In this document: in pieces, positions 27,053-35,038 of the stretch
How the letters are laid out: each line of letters begins with the position of its first letter
Numbering within the stretch: position 1 is the stretch's first letter
Origin: Gulosibacter macacae
GTDB taxonomy: Bacteria > Actinomycetota > Actinomycetes > Actinomycetales > Microbacteriaceae
Length of the DNA: 64,000 bases
Direction: 5' to 3'
Assembly (NCBI RefSeq): GCF_003865375.1
Contig: NZ_RQVS01000008.1
Location: forward strand, 62,001 to 126,000
Notes under the pieces: model-generated
Seen by the model: the letters and a program-made list of their open reading frames with translations, nothing else
Databases searched by the model: none
Told to the model about the DNA's origin: nothing
Position numbers and translations under genes: made by a program

Positions 27053-28253
27053 GACCGCGCTGAGCGCACCTGCCGCATCGCGCGGCCTCATCCTCGCGCT
27101 GGGACTCCTCAGCGCCTTCGGTCCGCTTTCGATGGACCTCTACCTGCCCTCACTGCCGACACTCATCGCCGACCTGGGCACCACCGAGGCGATGGGCCAG
27201 GCGACTATGGGCGCCTCGATGATCGGCCTCGCCTTCGGGCAACTCATCTTCGGGCCGATCAGCGACCGCATTGGCCGCCGCGTTCCGCTCATCATCGGTG
27301 TCGCGGTGTTCGCGTTACTTTCAATCGCTTGCGCGTTCGCGCCGTCGATCGAACTCTTGCTGCTCGCCCGTCTCCTGCAGGGACTCGGCGGCTCAGCCGG
27401 CATCGTCGTGAGTCGCGCGATCGTACGCGATCTCTACCAGGGCGCCGAAGCATCCCGCGCCTTTGCGCTGCTCGCGGCGCTCCTCGGCATCGCGCCAGTG
27501 ATCGCGCCCCTCATCGGTGGGGCGCTGCTCCTCATTACCGACTGGCGCGGGTTGTTCATCGCGCTCGCGATCATCGGCGCATTGCTGTTCGCGCTCGCCT
27601 GGTTCGCGGTGCCCGAAACACTCGCGCCCCGCGATCGCTCGGCCGCCGGGATGCGCGAGCAACTCTCCGAGATCGGCGCCGTCGTGCGCAACGGCCGCTT
27701 CATGATGTTCACCGCGGTGCTAGCCCTCGCGAGCCTCGGCCTATTCAGCTACATCTCGATGTCGTCGATGGTGTTTCAATCGGGATTCGGCTTTACCGCC
27801 CAGAACTACGCACTGCTCTTTGCGGTGAACGCCGCCGGCATGCTCATCGGCACTTGGCTCGGCCGCGCAGTCGTACGGCGAATCGGCCCGGATCGATTGG
27901 CAGGGTTGGGCATCCTCATCGGCACCGTGGCTGCGGTCTCGTTTGCAGTGCTGGCCTGGATGCAGGCTCCACTGCCCGCTCTCATCGTCGCGCTCACGAC
28001 CATGCTGTTCGTGCACGGGCTCATCCTTGCGAACGTCACCGCGCTGGCAATGGATGCGATGAGTCGCGGCGTGGGCACCGCATCCGCCGTACTCGGGGCC
28101 ATTCAGATGGGGATCGGCGCGATCGTGCCGCCGCTCGTCTCGCTCGGGGGCGTGGATGCTGTGGTGATGGGAGCGGTGATGGCCGCCGGTTTCGTGGCGT
28201 CGCTGGTGCTCTTCTTGATCATCGCGGCGAGGCTACGGCGGCGAAGCCAATAG
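27045..28253 (+). CDS. MFS exporter of the Bcr/CflA drug-resistance type
   Basis: The 402-residue protein has twelve predicted helices and the DHA1-type signatures LSMDLYLPSLPTLIADL in helix 1, GPISDRIGRRVPL between helices 2 and 3, and RLLQGLGGSAGIVVSRAIVRDLYQG in helix 4, which is specific for Bcr/CflA exporters. ATG 27045 is inside the end of the GNAT gene, suggesting coupling. It probably exports a drug or an amino-acid-like metabolite. Confidence 0.9.
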   Translation: MAKTALSAPAASRGLILALGLLSAFGPLSMDLYLPSLPTLIADLGTTEAMGQATMGASMIGLAFGQLIFGPISDRIGRRVPLIIGVAVFALLSIACAFAPSIELLLLARLLQGLGGSAGIVVSRAIVRDLYQGAEASRAFALLAALLGIAPVIAPLIGGALLLITDWRGLFIALAIIGALLFALAWFAVPETLAPRDRSAAGMREQLSEIGAVVRNGRFMMFTAVLALASLGLFSYISMSSMVFQSGFGFTAQNYALLFAVNAAGMLIGTWLGRAVVRRIGPDRLAGLGILIGTVAAVSFAVLAWMQAPLPALIVALTTMLFVHGLILANVTALAMDAMSRGVGTASAVLGAIQMGIGAIVPPLVSLGGVDAVVMGAVMAAGFVASLVLFLIIAARLRRRSQ

Positions 28254-28262
28254 GCTGAGCGA

Positions 28263-28949
28263 ATGACCGACGCCGACGCCGCTGCCGACGACGCGCCGCG
28301 CGCGCCGAATCGGGTGCGGTCGCTCACCCTGCGCTATCTCACCTTCTTCTTGGGTGTGTTCATCATGTCGTTCGGGGTGGCGCTTTCGGTGCACGCGATC
28401 ATTGGCACGACGCCGATCTCGGCGATTCCGCTCGTGCTCGCATTTGCGACGACAGTGTCGGTGGGTACCTATGTGATCGGCATCAACGCAGTCTTGCTTA
28501 CGGCGCAGATTCTGATCTTGCGACGTAAGTTCGAACCGATCCAGCTCCTGCAATTGCCGGCGGCGATCGCATTCGGTGCGGCCTGTGACTTGGCGCTGTG
28601 GCTTACCTCGGGGTATGCGCCGACGACTTATCCCGAGCAACTCGGACTTTCGCTCCTCGGGTCGGTCGTCTTGGGCATCGGAGTGTGGCTGCAGGTCACG
28701 CCAAAGGTGCTCATGCTGCCCGGCGATGGTATTTCAGTGGTGATTTCGCGGGTGACCGGTCGCGAGTTCGGTGGGGTGAAGATCCTCATGGACTCGCTGC
28801 TTGTGGTGATCGCGATCGTGCTGTCGTTCATCCTGCTCGGCGAGCTGCGCGGTGTGCGCGAGGGCACAGTGATTGCGGCCATCCTCGTCGGCTGGATCGT
28901 GCGGCAGCTGCAGCGCCGCGTGCCCTGGCCGCGCATCCTGTCGCCGTAG
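28263..28949 (+). CDS. YczE/YitT-like membrane protein (DUF6198 type)
   Basis: The 228-residue protein has five or six hydrophobic helices and the pattern LTFFLGVFIMSFGVALSVHAIIGTTPISAIP, which is typical of YczE/YyaS/YitT-like proteins; PGDGISVVISRVTGREFGGVKILMD follows near residue 160. The function of these proteins is unknown. It begins 9 bp after the exporter and ends at a repeat-filled convergent junction. Confidence 0.8.
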   Translation: MTDADAAADDAPRAPNRVRSLTLRYLTFFLGVFIMSFGVALSVHAIIGTTPISAIPLVLAFATTVSVGTYVIGINAVLLTAQILILRRKFEPIQLLQLPAAIAFGAACDLALWLTSGYAPTTYPEQLGLSLLGSVVLGIGVWLQVTPKVLMLPGDGISVVISRVTGREFGGVKILMDSLLVVIAIVLSFILLGELRGVREGTVIAAILVGWIVRQLQRRVPWPRILSP

Positions 28950-28960
28950 CGGCTTCCGAG

Positions 28961-29004
28961 TGCTGAGGTTCTCGAAGTACCTGTGCTGAGGCACTCGAAG
29001 CACG
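28961..29004 (+). repeat. Dispersed repeat, GTGCTGAGGTTCTCGAAGTG family (tandem pair)
   Basis: TGCTGAGGTTCTCGAAGTAC at 28961-28980 and GTGCTGAGGCACTCGAAGCA at 28983-29002 are two tandem copies filling the 61-bp space between the convergent YczE-like and Mrr genes. Confidence 0.8.
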
Positions 29005-29010
29005 ACCCGG

Positions 29011-29946
29011 TTAATGCTCGAAAAAGTCCTCGTCGATCTCGAGAATCTCGAGGGCGTTCTTGACTTGAACTCCGACGCGGTACTTCAACATCAGGCTCGT
29101 TAGGCGAGTGCCATCGATGAGCACGATCTTGCCGGGCACACCCTTGGCATACTGTCTGGCGCCCTCGGAGAACGTCGATGTCGTGATAAATACGCCACTA
29201 TTCACGCCTGGAAGCACTTGAAATGCACCGACAAAGCCCTGCAGTTCTGGTCGTTGGACGGTGTTTGTCGAGCTGTAGCGCTTCGCCTGTACGTAGATGT
29301 TTTGAATGCCGAGGGCATCCTGCTTGATGATGCCGTCAATGCCGCCGTCGTTGCTCGACGAGGTCGTTGCGGCCGCACCGTCGGCACCCCCGTATCCCAT
29401 TGCGGTCAAGAGCTTGAGTACGGCAACCTCGAAGAATTGCCACGATTCTTCTCGAATTCTGGTGAGTAGGTCGGATGCGACCTCATCATTCACCTGCTCG
29501 ACGGCACTTGCCGCGGTCTCTTCCGGCGAGCGGCCCGCTGCAATGTCACTGTTGAGGGTCGAGTCCGCACTCCTTGTTGACGAGCGCTTCCGTTCTGCGA
29601 GTTCCGCTTGGTACGCATCCCATTTCGGCAATCCGGCAAGATCGCGGTCGCGGAACGGACCCGGAAATCGCCGAGCAAGTTCGCGACCCGTGTCATTGAT
29701 CGCGTAGTGCGCGCGAATTGGGCGATCAATGGCTCCCGCGTTCACGAGCGAAGAGATGGCCCAGGTGATGCGATTTTCTGCACGCGATTGGCCGGAAGGC
29801 AATCGCTCGGCAGCCTGTTCACTCGTCACACCGCCAAGCTCAGCGACTTCAGTGATAATCGAGCGCACGTGTTTCTGCTGCCCATCGCTGAGCACGACCA
29901 GCACGAGTGGTCGAAAGTCATCGGTGGTGGGGAACGGTGTGCTCAT
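29011..29946 (-). CDS. Mrr-like type IV restriction endonuclease
   Basis: The 311-residue protein has an N-terminal winged-helix Mrr_N-like domain (about 10-95, ending LVNAGAIDRPIRAHYAINDTGREL) and a C-terminal PD-(D/E)xK nuclease domain with Glu173, NDGGIDG (Asp200/Asp204) and VQAKRY (Gln220, Lys222), which are the catalytic residues of Mrr. Mrr enzymes cut DNA carrying foreign methylation. No methyltransferase is nearby, as expected for type IV. It is flanked by repeats. Confidence 0.87.
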   Translation of the reverse strand: MSTPFPTTDDFRPLVLVVLSDGQQKHVRSIITEVAELGGVTSEQAAERLPSGQSRAENRITWAISSLVNAGAIDRPIRAHYAINDTGRELARRFPGPFRDRDLAGLPKWDAYQAELAERKRSSTRSADSTLNSDIAAGRSPEETAASAVEQVNDEVASDLLTRIREESWQFFEVAVLKLLTAMGYGGADGAAATTSSSNDGGIDGIIKQDALGIQNIYVQAKRYSSTNTVQRPELQGFVGAFQVLPGVNSGVFITTSTFSEGARQYAKGVPGKIVLIDGTRLTSLMLKYRVGVQVKNALEILEIDEDFFEH

Positions 29947-29978
29947 CGATACTTCCGGTCGTTGGAGAGAGTTCGTGC

Positions 29979-31247
29979 TCAGCTTACGGAGCGCGACAAC
30001 GCCGCATCCGCCACGGCCGCCACCCCGAGCACCCGCGCATCCCCAAACCGCGCGCCCATGAGAGTGATGCCAACCGGCAACCCATCCACCGGCACCGGCA
30101 GTGTCACCATCGGCGTGCCGAGCATGGTGCCCGGGCCGGTGTTGCGGGTGTAGAGCGGGAAGGTGGGCACCCGTTCGCCGAGATGCTCGACCGTGATGTC
30201 ATCTTCGATGAGGTGCGCCGGCGCCGGGGTGCTCGGGAACACGAGCGCGTCGAGGCGGCGTTCGCGCAGCATCCGTTCGTAGCGTTCGCGGGCGAGCGCG
30301 ACATCGGCCATGGCCGCCGCGTAGTCGGCACTCGAAACCGGATGCTCGACCATCACCGTCACGACTGCACGCACGTCTTCACTCGTCACCTCGTCGCGCA
30401 ACCGTGCGAGTGCCTCGTTTGGCGGGCACCCGAAGGCTTCTGCGGCGTGGGCGGTGAGGAGCCGCCGCGCCTCGAAGAGCACGACCGGCATTTCGGCAGG
30501 ATGCGCGAGGTCGTGAACTTCAGCGAAATCGACCTCGACGGCCTCGGCGACCTGACGCAATCGCTCGAGTGCGGCATCCCAGGCGGCGGCAGTGTGCGGA
30601 TGCAGTGCCGCCGTGTAGACCGACGTCACGCCGATCACTGGGCGCGCGACGGATTCGGGCGCCGTATTGCCGAGCCAGCCGGCGACTTCGATCACCCGGT
30701 CGAGGGAGCGCGCAAAGACGCCCGCGGTGTCGCGGGTGGTTGACAGCCCGACCTTGCCGTCGAGTGGCCAGCGACCGACCGAGGGGCGGTAACCGTAGAC
30801 ACCGCAGATGCTCGCCGGAATCGAGACCGAGCCGCCGGTGTCAGTGCCAAGGGCGACCTCGACCTCGCCGAGCGCGACCGCCGCCGCGCTGCCACCGCTT
30901 GAGCCGCCGGCTGAACGCGCCGGTTCTTGCGGATGCCGCACCGGGCCGTAGGCGGCATTGTTCGAGGTAATGCCAAAGGCAAGTTCGTGCATATTCGTCG
31001 TGCCGACCACGACGGTGCCGCGATGCCGCAGGGCCGAGACGACTCCCGCATCCGCGTCGGCAATGCGCGCCGCGAGCGCGCGGTTCGATGCCGAGAACGG
31101 AAACCCGGCGACGGCGATGTTGGCTTTGACTGCGAGTGCGAACGGTTCTGTGCCTTCGGGGATGCGGGCTAGTTGCGCGGCTACTCCGGCGTCGGTGGCC
31201 ACAGTGTCCCAATTGCCGGGCACGGGGTTCGACAGAGCAAGCGACAT
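29979..31247 (-). CDS. Amidase signature family hydrolase
   Basis: The 422-residue protein has the amidase-signature triad: Lys41 (AVKANIAV), cis-Ser116 in AGGSSGGSAAAVA and nucleophile Ser140 in GTDTGGSVSIPA. It resembles AtzF/allophanate-hydrolase amidase domains but lacks their C-terminal domain. ATG 31247 is chosen because AAGGAG lies seven bases upstream; the frame is open further into a repeat array but without recognisable protein. Substrate unknown. Confidence 0.87.
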   Translation of the reverse strand: MSLALSNPVPGNWDTVATDAGVAAQLARIPEGTEPFALAVKANIAVAGFPFSASNRALAARIADADAGVVSALRHRGTVVVGTTNMHELAFGITSNNAAYGPVRHPQEPARSAGGSSGGSAAAVALGEVEVALGTDTGGSVSIPASICGVYGYRPSVGRWPLDGKVGLSTTRDTAGVFARSLDRVIEVAGWLGNTAPESVARPVIGVTSVYTAALHPHTAAAWDAALERLRQVAEAVEVDFAEVHDLAHPAEMPVVLFEARRLLTAHAAEAFGCPPNEALARLRDEVTSEDVRAVVTVMVEHPVSSADYAAAMADVALARERYERMLRERRLDALVFPSTPAPAHLIEDDITVEHLGERVPTFPLYTRNTGPGTMLGTPMVTLPVPVDGLPVGITLMGARFGDARVLGVAAVADAALSRSVS

Positions 31248-31321
31248 CACGGACTCCTTCATTGCAGTCGTGCGCCGCGGGCGCGGCATTCCGGCCGATG
31301 GTAGCCCGGGCGCGTCACCCT

Positions 31322-31388
31322 CGTGCTGAGGTTTTCGAAGTGCACGTGCTGAGGTTCTCGAAGTGCTCGTGCTGAGGTTCGCGATGCA
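31322..31388 (+). repeat. Dispersed repeat, GTGCTGAGGTTCTCGAAGTG family (three tandem copies)
   Basis: Three head-to-tail units start at 31322, 31345 and 31368 (period 23), the third degenerate. They lie between the divergent amidase and MBL genes, immediately before a copy of the GGTTTGGCAGGAAGGCTCAG repeat family. Confidence 0.85.
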
Positions 31389-31487
31389 CAAACCCGACCC
31401 TTGCCGCCATACCCGACCCATGTACGGCCCAGGTTTGGCGGGAAGGCTCAGAACACGGGTCAGGTTTGGCCGACAGGGTCAGGTTTC
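31389..31487 (+). repeat. Dispersed repeat, GGTTTGGCAGGAAGGCTCAG family (left of MBL gene)
   Basis: A full unit GGTTTGGCGGGAAGGCTCAG at 31431-31450 is followed by partial units (GGGTCAGGTTTGGCC, GGGTCAGGTTTCCCGC) and preceded by degenerate inverted pieces. The same family occurs on the other side of the MBL gene. Confidence 0.8.
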
Positions 31488-31530
31488 CCGCGCCCCGCCC
31501 ATTCCCACCTGCACCTGACAGAGTCGCCAC

Positions 31531-32340
31531 ATGAGCCGCCTCATGCAATGTGCCACCTGCGGCGTCGAACGCGCCGGCGAGTTGCCCGAACTCTGCCCGA
31601 TCTGCGCCGACGAGCGTCAATACGTGCCAGCGTCGGGCCAGCGCTGGCTTGAGCCGGGTTCGCAACCGGATGCAGCCCTGCAATTCACCGAGGCAGAGTC
31701 CGGCGTGCACGCACTCGCGCCGACGAACGTGCCGGGCATCGGCCAGCATCCACTGCTCGTGGCGAGCGCGGCGGGCAACATCATGATCGAAGCGCCGGCG
31801 CACATCGACGTCGACTCAATCGCCGCTGTGCGCGAACGCGGCGGGCTCGCGGGTCTGATTGCCACGCATCCGCATATGTATGGACTGCAATCGCTCTGGG
31901 CGCGCGAGTTCGACTGTCCGGTCTACATTGCGAAGGCGGATGCGCACTGGCTCGGCGCGCGGCCGGATCACACGGTTGTGTGGGAGGGCGAGTTGGCGCT
32001 CGCAGATGACCTGCACGCATCGCAGCCGGGCGGGCATTTTCCCGGGAGCACCGTTGTGCATTGGCGCGCGCCCGATGGCTCGGGGGTGCTCTTCGCTGGT
32101 GACACGATCGGCACGGCGAGGGCACCGGGATGGGTGACGTTCATGCGGTCGTTCCCGAATTACCTGCCGCTCTCGGCCGCCGTGGTCGCCCGCATCGCCG
32201 AGCATGTGGCGCGCTACGACTTCGAGCGGCTCTATGGCAACTTCGGGGCGCGCGTCGACGAGGATGCAGCGGGCGCAGTCGCGCGTTCGGCCGCGCGGCA
32301 CATCGACTGGGTGTCGGGCCGGATGGACCACCTCACCTAG
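31531..32340 (+). CDS. Zinc-ribbon plus MBL-fold protein with degenerate metal motif
   Basis: The 269-residue protein has an N-terminal zinc-ribbon (Cys7, Cys10, Cys22, Cys25 in CATCG...CPICA) followed by a metallo-beta-lactamase fold. The usual HxHxDH is THPHMYG, keeping two His but losing the Asp and last His. Later motifs PGGHFPGSTV and VLFAGDTIG are kept. It may be a hydrolase with an altered metal site or a binding protein. The gene is bracketed on both sides by copies of one repeat family, as if inserted as a unit. Confidence 0.78.
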   Translation: MSRLMQCATCGVERAGELPELCPICADERQYVPASGQRWLEPGSQPDAALQFTEAESGVHALAPTNVPGIGQHPLLVASAAGNIMIEAPAHIDVDSIAAVRERGGLAGLIATHPHMYGLQSLWAREFDCPVYIAKADAHWLGARPDHTVVWEGELALADDLHASQPGGHFPGSTVVHWRAPDGSGVLFAGDTIGTARAPGWVTFMRSFPNYLPLSAAVVARIAEHVARYDFERLYGNFGARVDEDAAGAVARSAARHIDWVSGRMDHLT

Positions 32341-32359
32341 TGGCCTACGTATGGCAAAC

Positions 32360-32448
32360 CTGAGCCTTCCCGCCAAACCTGGGCCATACACGGGTCAGGT
32401 TTGGCAGGAAGGCTCAGAGCAAGGGTCAGGTTTGGCAGGAAGGCTCAG
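32360..32448. repeat. Dispersed repeat, GGTTTGGCAGGAAGGCTCAG family (right of MBL gene)
   Basis: An inverted copy at 32360-32380 is the exact reverse complement of 31430-31450. Two direct 26-bp copies at 32392-32417 and 32423-32448 are identical. The array ends at the stop of the convergent GNAT gene. Confidence 0.85.
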
Positions 32449-32450
32449 CC

Positions 32451-33254
32451 CTAGGCAGACCCGCGCCGCCACACCGCCGGCACAGTCGTCGTGATCGGCA
32501 CGAGGCCTGCCCGTTCCAGAATTGGCCGCGAATACTCAGTGCAGTCAACCTGCAAGAAGCGCTTCCCACGCTCTGCCGCCTCGCGCGCCCGCGCCGCCGC
32601 GAGCGCGCGATAGAGTCCCCGGCCGCGGTGCGCCGCATCGCAGGCGCCGCCGAAGAGGCCCGCGAACTCGGTGCCAGGGATGAACTCCACCCGTCCCGAA
32701 CACACCACCTCGCCGCTCGGGGCACGCACGACCCACATTGAAAACGCATCCGGCTCGGCGAAGAATCGCGCCACCAGCTCATCGGCGAGACCCTCCGACC
32801 CCTCGTCGTCGTCGAAGACGCGACCCGCCAGTGCTTCGGCGGCACGCATCCCGGCCTCGTCGGTGACCCGCTCGATGCGGTAGCCGGTCGCGATCGGATC
32901 GGCAGCGGTAATCACGGCCGTAACATCGCCACACATCACGGTTTCGTTCTCGCCCAACGAGAACCCCTGGGCTTCGAGCCGATCAAGCAGGTCGGCGGGC
33001 TCGTCGTGCCCTCGCGTTTTCCACTCAAAGTGATCGATGCGCGCGTCGGCTTCATAGTGGGCAATGGCCGCAGCAATGAGCGCATCAGCTTCATCAGGAT
33101 GCGGCAGCGGCGGGTACGAGACGAAGCCGCGGTGGCGCTGCACGAACGTACCGAGCCAAAGCGGGCCGATTCGCGTGATCTCGTCGGCGTCGGCGACTTC
33201 GGTCTCACCTCGGAGCTCGGTGTCGTAGTGCGCGAGCAGTGCAGCAGCATCCAT
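32451..33254 (-). CDS. GNAT-family acetyltransferase
   Basis: The 267-residue protein has a divergent N-terminal half and a C-terminal GNAT domain with the acetyl-CoA loop in LFGGACDAAHRGRGLYRAL and the end RPILERAGLVPITTTVPAVW. Its substrate is unknown. ATG 33254 is used; an ATG 11 codons upstream is possible, and no strong ribosome-binding site marks either. Its stop lies directly beside a repeat array. Confidence 0.82.
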   Translation of the reverse strand: MDAAALLAHYDTELRGETEVADADEITRIGPLWLGTFVQRHRGFVSYPPLPHPDEADALIAAAIAHYEADARIDHFEWKTRGHDEPADLLDRLEAQGFSLGENETVMCGDVTAVITAADPIATGYRIERVTDEAGMRAAEALAGRVFDDDEGSEGLADELVARFFAEPDAFSMWVVRAPSGEVVCSGRVEFIPGTEFAGLFGGACDAAHRGRGLYRALAAARAREAAERGKRFLQVDCTEYSRPILERAGLVPITTTVPAVWRRGSA

Positions 33255-33281
33255 TGGGAAAGTTTGGCACGCCGCTTGATG

Positions 33282-33312
33282 GTGCACTGAGGTTCTCGAA
33301 GTGCTCCAGCAC
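33282..33312 (+). repeat. Dispersed repeat, GTGCTGAGGTTCTCGAAGTG family (single copy)
   Basis: GTGCACTGAGGTTCTCGAAG and the following TGCTCCAGCAC (33282-33312) lie between the divergent GNAT and nucleotidyltransferase-like genes. Confidence 0.75.
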
Positions 33313-33334
33313 GCGAACGCGGTAATCTCGGCGC

Positions 33335-33985
33335 ATGACCACTCCCACTGCCGCTACCCCCGAAGTGCCGCTGAGCCCCGAACAGGTGGCTGGTCTTCTC
33401 GCCGGACTTGACGCGCGCTGGTGGCTGTCGGGAGGCAAGGCGCTTGATCGCTGGCTCGGCCGTGAAATTCGTGACCGGCCGAACACCGATATCAGCGTGT
33501 TGCCGCGCGATCTCAACGCCGTCGTTTCCGCCCTCCCCGCGCACTACAGCGCCTGGGCTCCGGCCGGTGACGACACTGACGAGGTCATTGCGCTCACCGA
33601 GGCCGCAGAGAACGCTGATCTGCAGCCCGTGCGCATCTACGACGCCGAACAGGATGCGTGGGTGCTACGTATCAACGTTGAAGACGGCATCGACCGCGCT
33701 TGGCTCTACCGCCGCGACCCGCGACTGCAGTTGCCGTGGGATCAGGCCGTGCTCGACCTTGATGGCGTGCCAACTGGCGCCCCGCAAATGCAGCTCGTGT
33801 GGAAGACGCTGCGACCGCGCCCCGAAGACGAGCTCGACAAGGATGCGGTGCTCCCCGAACTCGACGAGCCCGCCCGAGCCTGGTGGGAGCGCGCGGTGCT
33901 CTCGATTCACCCGCACTCGACCTGGGCCATCCACGTGCGCAGCCCCTTCGCGCCCGCCAAGGCAAGCTGGAACAAGCGCCGCTAA
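33335..33985 (+). CDS. Degenerate nucleotidyltransferase-fold protein
   Basis: The 216-residue protein resembles small aminoglycoside-nucleotidyltransferase-like proteins: WWLSGGKALDRWLGREIRDR followed by NTDISVLPRD, where active enzymes have a D-x-D pair. Here the first Asp is Asn or Thr, so metal binding may be lost. The C-terminal half (about 130-216) contains LQLVWKTLRPRPEDELD. It might be inactive or use a different chemistry. Its stop overlaps the end of the convergent LysR gene. Confidence 0.6.
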   Translation: MTTPTAATPEVPLSPEQVAGLLAGLDARWWLSGGKALDRWLGREIRDRPNTDISVLPRDLNAVVSALPAHYSAWAPAGDDTDEVIALTEAAENADLQPVRIYDAEQDAWVLRINVEDGIDRAWLYRRDPRLQLPWDQAVLDLDGVPTGAPQMQLVWKTLRPRPEDELDKDAVLPELDEPARAWWERAVLSIHPHSTWAIHVRSPFAPAKASWNKRR

Positions 33986-34899
33986 GACTCCTCGTCGGGC
34001 CAGCGTTCGCCCGACGACACCGCGTCGAACACGACTTCGCGGAACCAGCGTTGCACCGGTGAAAGCCGTGCCTCGGGCCGCGTGTAGAGCGCGACCGGTG
34101 TCGAGTGACCGGGCCAGGGCAGCTCAAAGATCGCGAGGTTCGGGAACCAACCGCGAAACACTTCGGCGACGTGTCGCGGCAAGAGCACCACGAGGTCAGT
34201 CTCAGCAAGCACGGCGGGCACGGTTGCGTACTCCTCGATCGTGAGTGCCACCTGTGCGAGCAAGCCATGCTCCGCGAGCGTTTGCAAGGGAAACACGTGA
34301 CCGCCTCGTGCCGACACCCGCATGAAGCGACGACCCGCAAACATTTCCGGTCCAGTTTTTGGCAGCGGGTGAGCACTGGATGCAAGGGCTACGTACTCGA
34401 CACTGCGCACGCGAGTGCGCCACAGCCGCGCCGAACTCATTGACGACACCGTGATCGCAAGGTCAATTGACCCGCGAATGAGTCCGTCTTCGACCTGGTC
34501 TGCATCCAATCGCTCGACCTGCAGATGCGGATCGGCGGCCTCGCGCGCCAATGCCGCCATGATCGGCGGCAAGAAGGTTTGCTCACCGATCGAGGTGAGC
34601 CCGAGCACCAGCTCGCCGGTGAATCCTGAGGGTTCGAACGCGCTTGACCCGTTTACTGCCGCATCGATTTGCAGCATGGCTTCGTGCAGCGGGCCAAACA
34701 ACTGTGCCGCCCGGGGCGTCGGCACCATGCTGTTGCCTTCTCGGCGAAAGAGCTCGTCGTCGAAGCGCTCCCGCAGGCGCTTCAAGGTGTGACTCACCGT
34801 GGGCTGCGTTACGTGCAGGCGCTCGGCGGTGGCCGTCACGCTCCGCAGTTCGTAGAGCACCACAAAGGTCTGCAATTGATTGAGATCAGCGAGCGGCAT
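33982..34899 (-). CDS. LysR-type regulator, probable activator of the protocatechuate 4,5-cleavage operon
   Basis: The 305-residue protein has the LysR N-terminal HTH (LRSVTATAERLHVTQPTVSHTLKRLRERF) and an effector-binding domain (ELVLGLTSIGEQTFLPPIMAAL). It is divergently transcribed from the lig operon with a 139-bp intergenic region holding a palindrome next to its own start codon, the usual layout for autoregulation plus activation of the neighbouring operon. The inducer is probably protocatechuate or a cleavage product, by inference. Confidence 0.87.
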   Translation of the reverse strand: MPLADLNQLQTFVVLYELRSVTATAERLHVTQPTVSHTLKRLRERFDDELFRREGNSMVPTPRAAQLFGPLHEAMLQIDAAVNGSSAFEPSGFTGELVLGLTSIGEQTFLPPIMAALAREAADPHLQVERLDADQVEDGLIRGSIDLAITVSSMSSARLWRTRVRSVEYVALASSAHPLPKTGPEMFAGRRFMRVSARGGHVFPLQTLAEHGLLAQVALTIEEYATVPAVLAETDLVVLLPRHVAEVFRGWFPNLAIFELPWPGHSTPVALYTRPEARLSPVQRWFREVVFDAVSSGERWPDEES

Positions 34900-34918
34900 C
34901 TATAGATCGTATCGATAG
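34900..34918. promoter_or_regulatory. Putative LysR operator
   Basis: CTATAGAT and ATCGATAG flank CGT, giving a palindrome with one mismatch per arm (34900-34918). It abuts the LysR start codon and lies 120 bp from the lig operon start. Confidence 0.6.
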
Positions 34919-35038
34919 TGCATCCGAATTGAATCTATTGGATTTGGTCACTTGTGCGACCTACAGTCGTTGGCAGGAGCAATCGGCGACGCTTGCACGC
35001 GCCGGATGCATGCTTTCGAGTGACAAGGACGACACCCG

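Noticed and set aside
31322-31388. Tandem 23-bp repeats as a CRISPR array
   Set aside because: Units are adjacent without spacers, the copies are degenerate and no cas genes are present.
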